From the NCBI GenBank assembly GCA_045126975.1, contig JBGVPL010000036.1:1-62920 (forward strand): a stretch of 62,920 nucleotides of DNA, written 5' to 3'. Below the pieces are notes generated by a model, which had not been told where the DNA came from, did not search any database, and was given only the letters and a program-made list of their open reading frames with translations. Shown here piece after piece: positions 61,333 to 62,920 of the stretch. Position numbers and translations under genes: made by a program. Positions within the stretch are counted from its first letter, which is position 1. The number at the start of each line of letters is the position of its first letter. The stretch is from Aphodosoma sp045126975. GTDB lineage: Bacteria; Bacteroidota; Bacteroidia; Bacteroidales; Paludibacteraceae.

Positions 61333-61356
61333 TTATATTACAAAGTAATAACAAAA

Positions 61357-61407
61357 AGACAGAAGAACATAATAACATAATTTTGTTTTTATGTTCTTTT
61401 GTCTTAT
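61357..61407 (+). terminator. Hairpin with MITE-type terminus after gcvT
   Basis: AAGACAGAAGAACATAA and TTATGTTCTTTTGTCTT arms, then ATTCT. It both resembles the AGACAGAA repeat terminus and could act as the gcvT terminator. Confidence 0.65.
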
Positions 61408-61436
61408 TCTAACAATGTAAAAATTTAAAGAATGAG

Positions 61437-61475
61437 AATATCATTCCTAATTCCTAATTCCTCATTCCTCATTCA
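61437..61475. repeat. Heptamer array (CTAATTC/CTCATTC) ending at the truA start codon
   Basis: ATTCCTA, ATTCCTA, ATTCCTC, ATTCCTC, ATTCA then ATG; the array occupies the ribosome-binding region. Confidence 0.8.
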
Positions 61476-62282
61476 ATGCGTTTCTTCATCACTTTTTCAT
61501 ACAACGGAACAAATTATTGTGGCTGGCAACGTCAACCCAACGGCATAGCTGTACAAGAAGAGCTCGAAAAAGCCCTCTCTACCATCCTACGCATCCCTAT
61601 CGAACTCACCGGAGCAGGTCGTACCGATGCTGGTGTACACGCACTCAATATGGTCGCCCACTTCGATATTAATACTGAATGTATGGCAACCAGCATATTG
61701 TCCCCCTGTCTTAGGGGGACGAGCGAAGCGGAGGGGGTTATCAAAAAACTTATCAACAACCTCAACAGCCTACTTCCTTACGACATAGCCGTAAAAAAAA
61801 TAGAAAAAGTTGCAGATGAAGCTCACGCTCGTTTCGATGCCCTATCACGCAAATACGAATACCACATAATAACATCAAAAAATCCATTTCTAAAAGAACA
61901 AGCCTGCCGCATACATTTCCCTCTCAACATCGAATTGATGAACGAGGCTGCAAAGATACTATTTGAATACGAAGACTTTACATCATTCAGTAAACTCCAC
62001 ACCGACGTGAAGACTAACAACTGCACCATAATGGAAGCATATTGGCAACAACGAGGCGAAGAGTTAGTATTCACCATAAAAGCCAACCGCTTCCTACGCA
62101 ATATGGTGCGTGCCATCGTGGGTACACTCATGGAAGTAGGTCGCGAGCGACTAACCATAGAAGGCTTCCGCCAAGTCATCGAAGCCAAAAACCGCTGCAG
62201 TGCAGGTCACTCCGTTCCCGCCTGTGGCCTCTATTTTATTGAAGCTGAATATCCCGAAAAAACATACTCAAATAAAATATAA
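61476..62282 (+). CDS. truA: tRNA pseudouridine synthase A with REP-coded insertion
   Basis: TruA makes pseudouridine at positions 38-40 of tRNA. FFITFSYNGTNYCGWQRQPNG at the start, the catalytic Asp51 in GAGRTDAGVHA, RKYEYHI, DFTSFSKLH and NRFLRNMVRAIVGTL are all intact. At about residues 70-90 a segment (ILSPCLRGTSEAEG) is coded by a copy of the CCCCCT/AGGGGG element found elsewhere between genes. It lengthens the loop before IKKLINNLNSLLPYDI and makes the protein about 20 residues longer than usual. Confidence 0.93.
   Translation: MRFFITFSYNGTNYCGWQRQPNGIAVQEELEKALSTILRIPIELTGAGRTDAGVHALNMVAHFDINTECMATSILSPCLRGTSEAEGVIKKLINNLNSLLPYDIAVKKIEKVADEAHARFDALSRKYEYHIITSKNPFLKEQACRIHFPLNIELMNEAAKILFEYEDFTSFSKLHTDVKTNNCTIMEAYWQQRGEELVFTIKANRFLRNMVRAIVGTLMEVGRERLTIEGFRQVIEAKNRCSAGHSVPACGLYFIEAEYPEKTYSNKI
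61699..61740 (+). repeat. REP-like CCCCCT element, copy 3, inside truA
   Basis: TCCCCCTGTCTTAGGGGGA, GAGCGAAGC hairpin, GGAGGGGGTT; same order as at 39911-39956 and the reverse of 30320-30363. Confidence 0.85.
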
Positions 62283-62289
62283 ATACAAA

Positions 62290-62325
62290 AATAGCGACTA
62301 ACTCACCCACAAATTAGTCGCTATT
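62290..62325. terminator. Convergent terminator after truA
   Basis: AATAGCGACTA and TAGTCGCTATT arms with T-rich and A-rich flanks. Confidence 0.8.
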
Positions 62326-62369
62326 TTATTATCACATACAATAATTTCTCCAAAATTATAAAGTATAAA

Positions 62370-62417
62370 AAACTCCTCATTCCTCACTCCTAACTCCTAA
62401 CTCCTCACTCCTAAACG
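62370..62417. repeat. Heptamer array at the 3' end of nadD
   Basis: CTCCTCA, TTCCTCA, CTCCTAA, CTCCTAA, CTCCTCA, CTCCTAA; codes the C-terminal RSEELGVRSEE of NadD, the same words as in LigA. Confidence 0.85.
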
Positions 62418-62920
62418 GTACCAAATCATCCACCGTCTCTCCCCTTGCCAATCGCTCACGTATCATAGTAGATGATATCGGATATAGCGGAGCATCGAGC
62501 CACTTCATCTGTGGGAATTTCGACTTATCCACCTCCACACCCTCACGAGGATAAACATATATCACATAATCCCTCAATATTTCATCATAACAATACCAGC
62601 GGTCAAATATCGCATAATTATCAGCACCAATCAACAAAGAGAATTGACAATCTGGATATTTTTCTGATAGTATTCGCAAAGTATTCACCGTATAACTTGG
62701 TTTAGGCAACTCAAACTCCACATCACTCACTTTCAATCTCCGATTCCCCTTCGTAGCCTCACAAGCAAGTCGATAACGCAACTTATCATCCCACAAATCA
62801 GCCCTCTTCTTCAACGGATTTTGGGGCGATACCACATACCACAACTCATCCACATCCGCATGCTCTAACAAATACTCTCCCAACCCAATATGCCCATTAT
62901 GTATCGGATTAAACGACCCA
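62377..62920 (-). CDS. nadD: Nicotinate-nucleotide adenylyltransferase, 5' end outside window
   Basis: NadD adenylates nicotinate mononucleotide in NAD synthesis. The frame is open to the window edge and begins within the nucleotidyltransferase motif GSFNPIHNGHIGLGEYL. VSPQNPLKK, YTVNTLRILSEKYPD, LLIGADNYAIFDRWY and the ISSTMIRERL motif complete it. Only the first few residues are missing. The C-terminal eleven residues (RSEELGVRSEE) derive from a CTCCTAA heptamer array and are not part of the usual family sequence. Confidence 0.93.
   Translation of the reverse strand, partial: GSFNPIHNGHIGLGEYLLEHADVDELWYVVSPQNPLKKRADLWDDKLRYRLACEATKGNRRLKVSDVEFELPKPSYTVNTLRILSEKYPDCQFSLLIGADNYAIFDRWYCYDEILRDYVIYVYPREGVEVDKSKFPQMKWLDAPLYPISSTMIRERLARGETVDDLVPFRSEELGVRSEE

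Overview
The window reads as chromosome of an anaerobic, AT-rich member of the Bacteroidetes, most likely order Bacteroidales. Support: promoters of the Bacteroidetes type (TTTG, 19-20 bp, TAnnTTTG) in front of many genes; a V/A-type ATPase operon in the order E, DUF2764, A, B, D, I, K; type IX secretion C-terminal domains; fused FeoA-FeoB; a DUF3871 protein; tryptophanase; and a bile-salt-hydrolase-like enzyme. The genus cannot be fixed from the sequence alone.

Layout. (1) Positions 1-10,530 are an integrated accessory island. All genes are on the minus strand: small secreted or unknown proteins, a short tyrosine recombinase, a RadC-like JAB protein, DUF3871, a winged-helix protein coupled to a 42-residue HTH peptide, two unknown element proteins, and a full-length integrase lying against the 3' end of tRNA-Phe. 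The left end of the island is outside the window. (2) 10.5-31 kb is core: namZ, yihY-like, RNase P RNA, a TPR protein, dapA, TraB/GumN, DUF6913, ligA, then yicC-def and a choloylglycine hydrolase on the plus strand, then an OPT transporter, dnaB, an acyl-ACP thioesterase, an HD protein, an SRPBCC protein and aroK on the minus strand, then a GNAT gene and tRNA-Leu. (3) 31.4-39.9 kb is the V-ATPase operon; its K subunit keeps the Na+-ligand residues known from Enterococcus. (4) 40.1-45.0 kb is one 1620-residue exonuclease-RecQ-UvrD fusion. (5) 45-63 kb holds tnaA, secreted surface proteins, feoAB, transporters, a tail-fibre-like/C10 protease/lipoprotein cluster, a RsmI-like methyltransferase, fabG, a four-helix-bundle gene, pepT, gcvT, truA and partial nadD.

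The most unusual feature is a dense set of degenerate 7-bp tandem arrays: about 35 loci, each with its own heptamer. They occupy most intergenic gaps right of 10.5 kb and I see none in the island. Many are paired as imperfect inverted repeats around a short core. They run into the 3' ends of several genes (atpI, aroK, nadD, the GNAT gene) and sit in frame inside ligA (three places) and feoB (three places). One also codes for the signal peptide of namZ. Other dispersed families are present: a ~210-bp MITE-like element (two inverted copies, terminal repeat around TTTTTTAGACAGAA), short hairpins sharing that terminus, a REP-like CCCCCT..AGGGGG element (three copies, one in frame in truA), and a doubled GGACGTT-GAA-AACGTCC palindrome.
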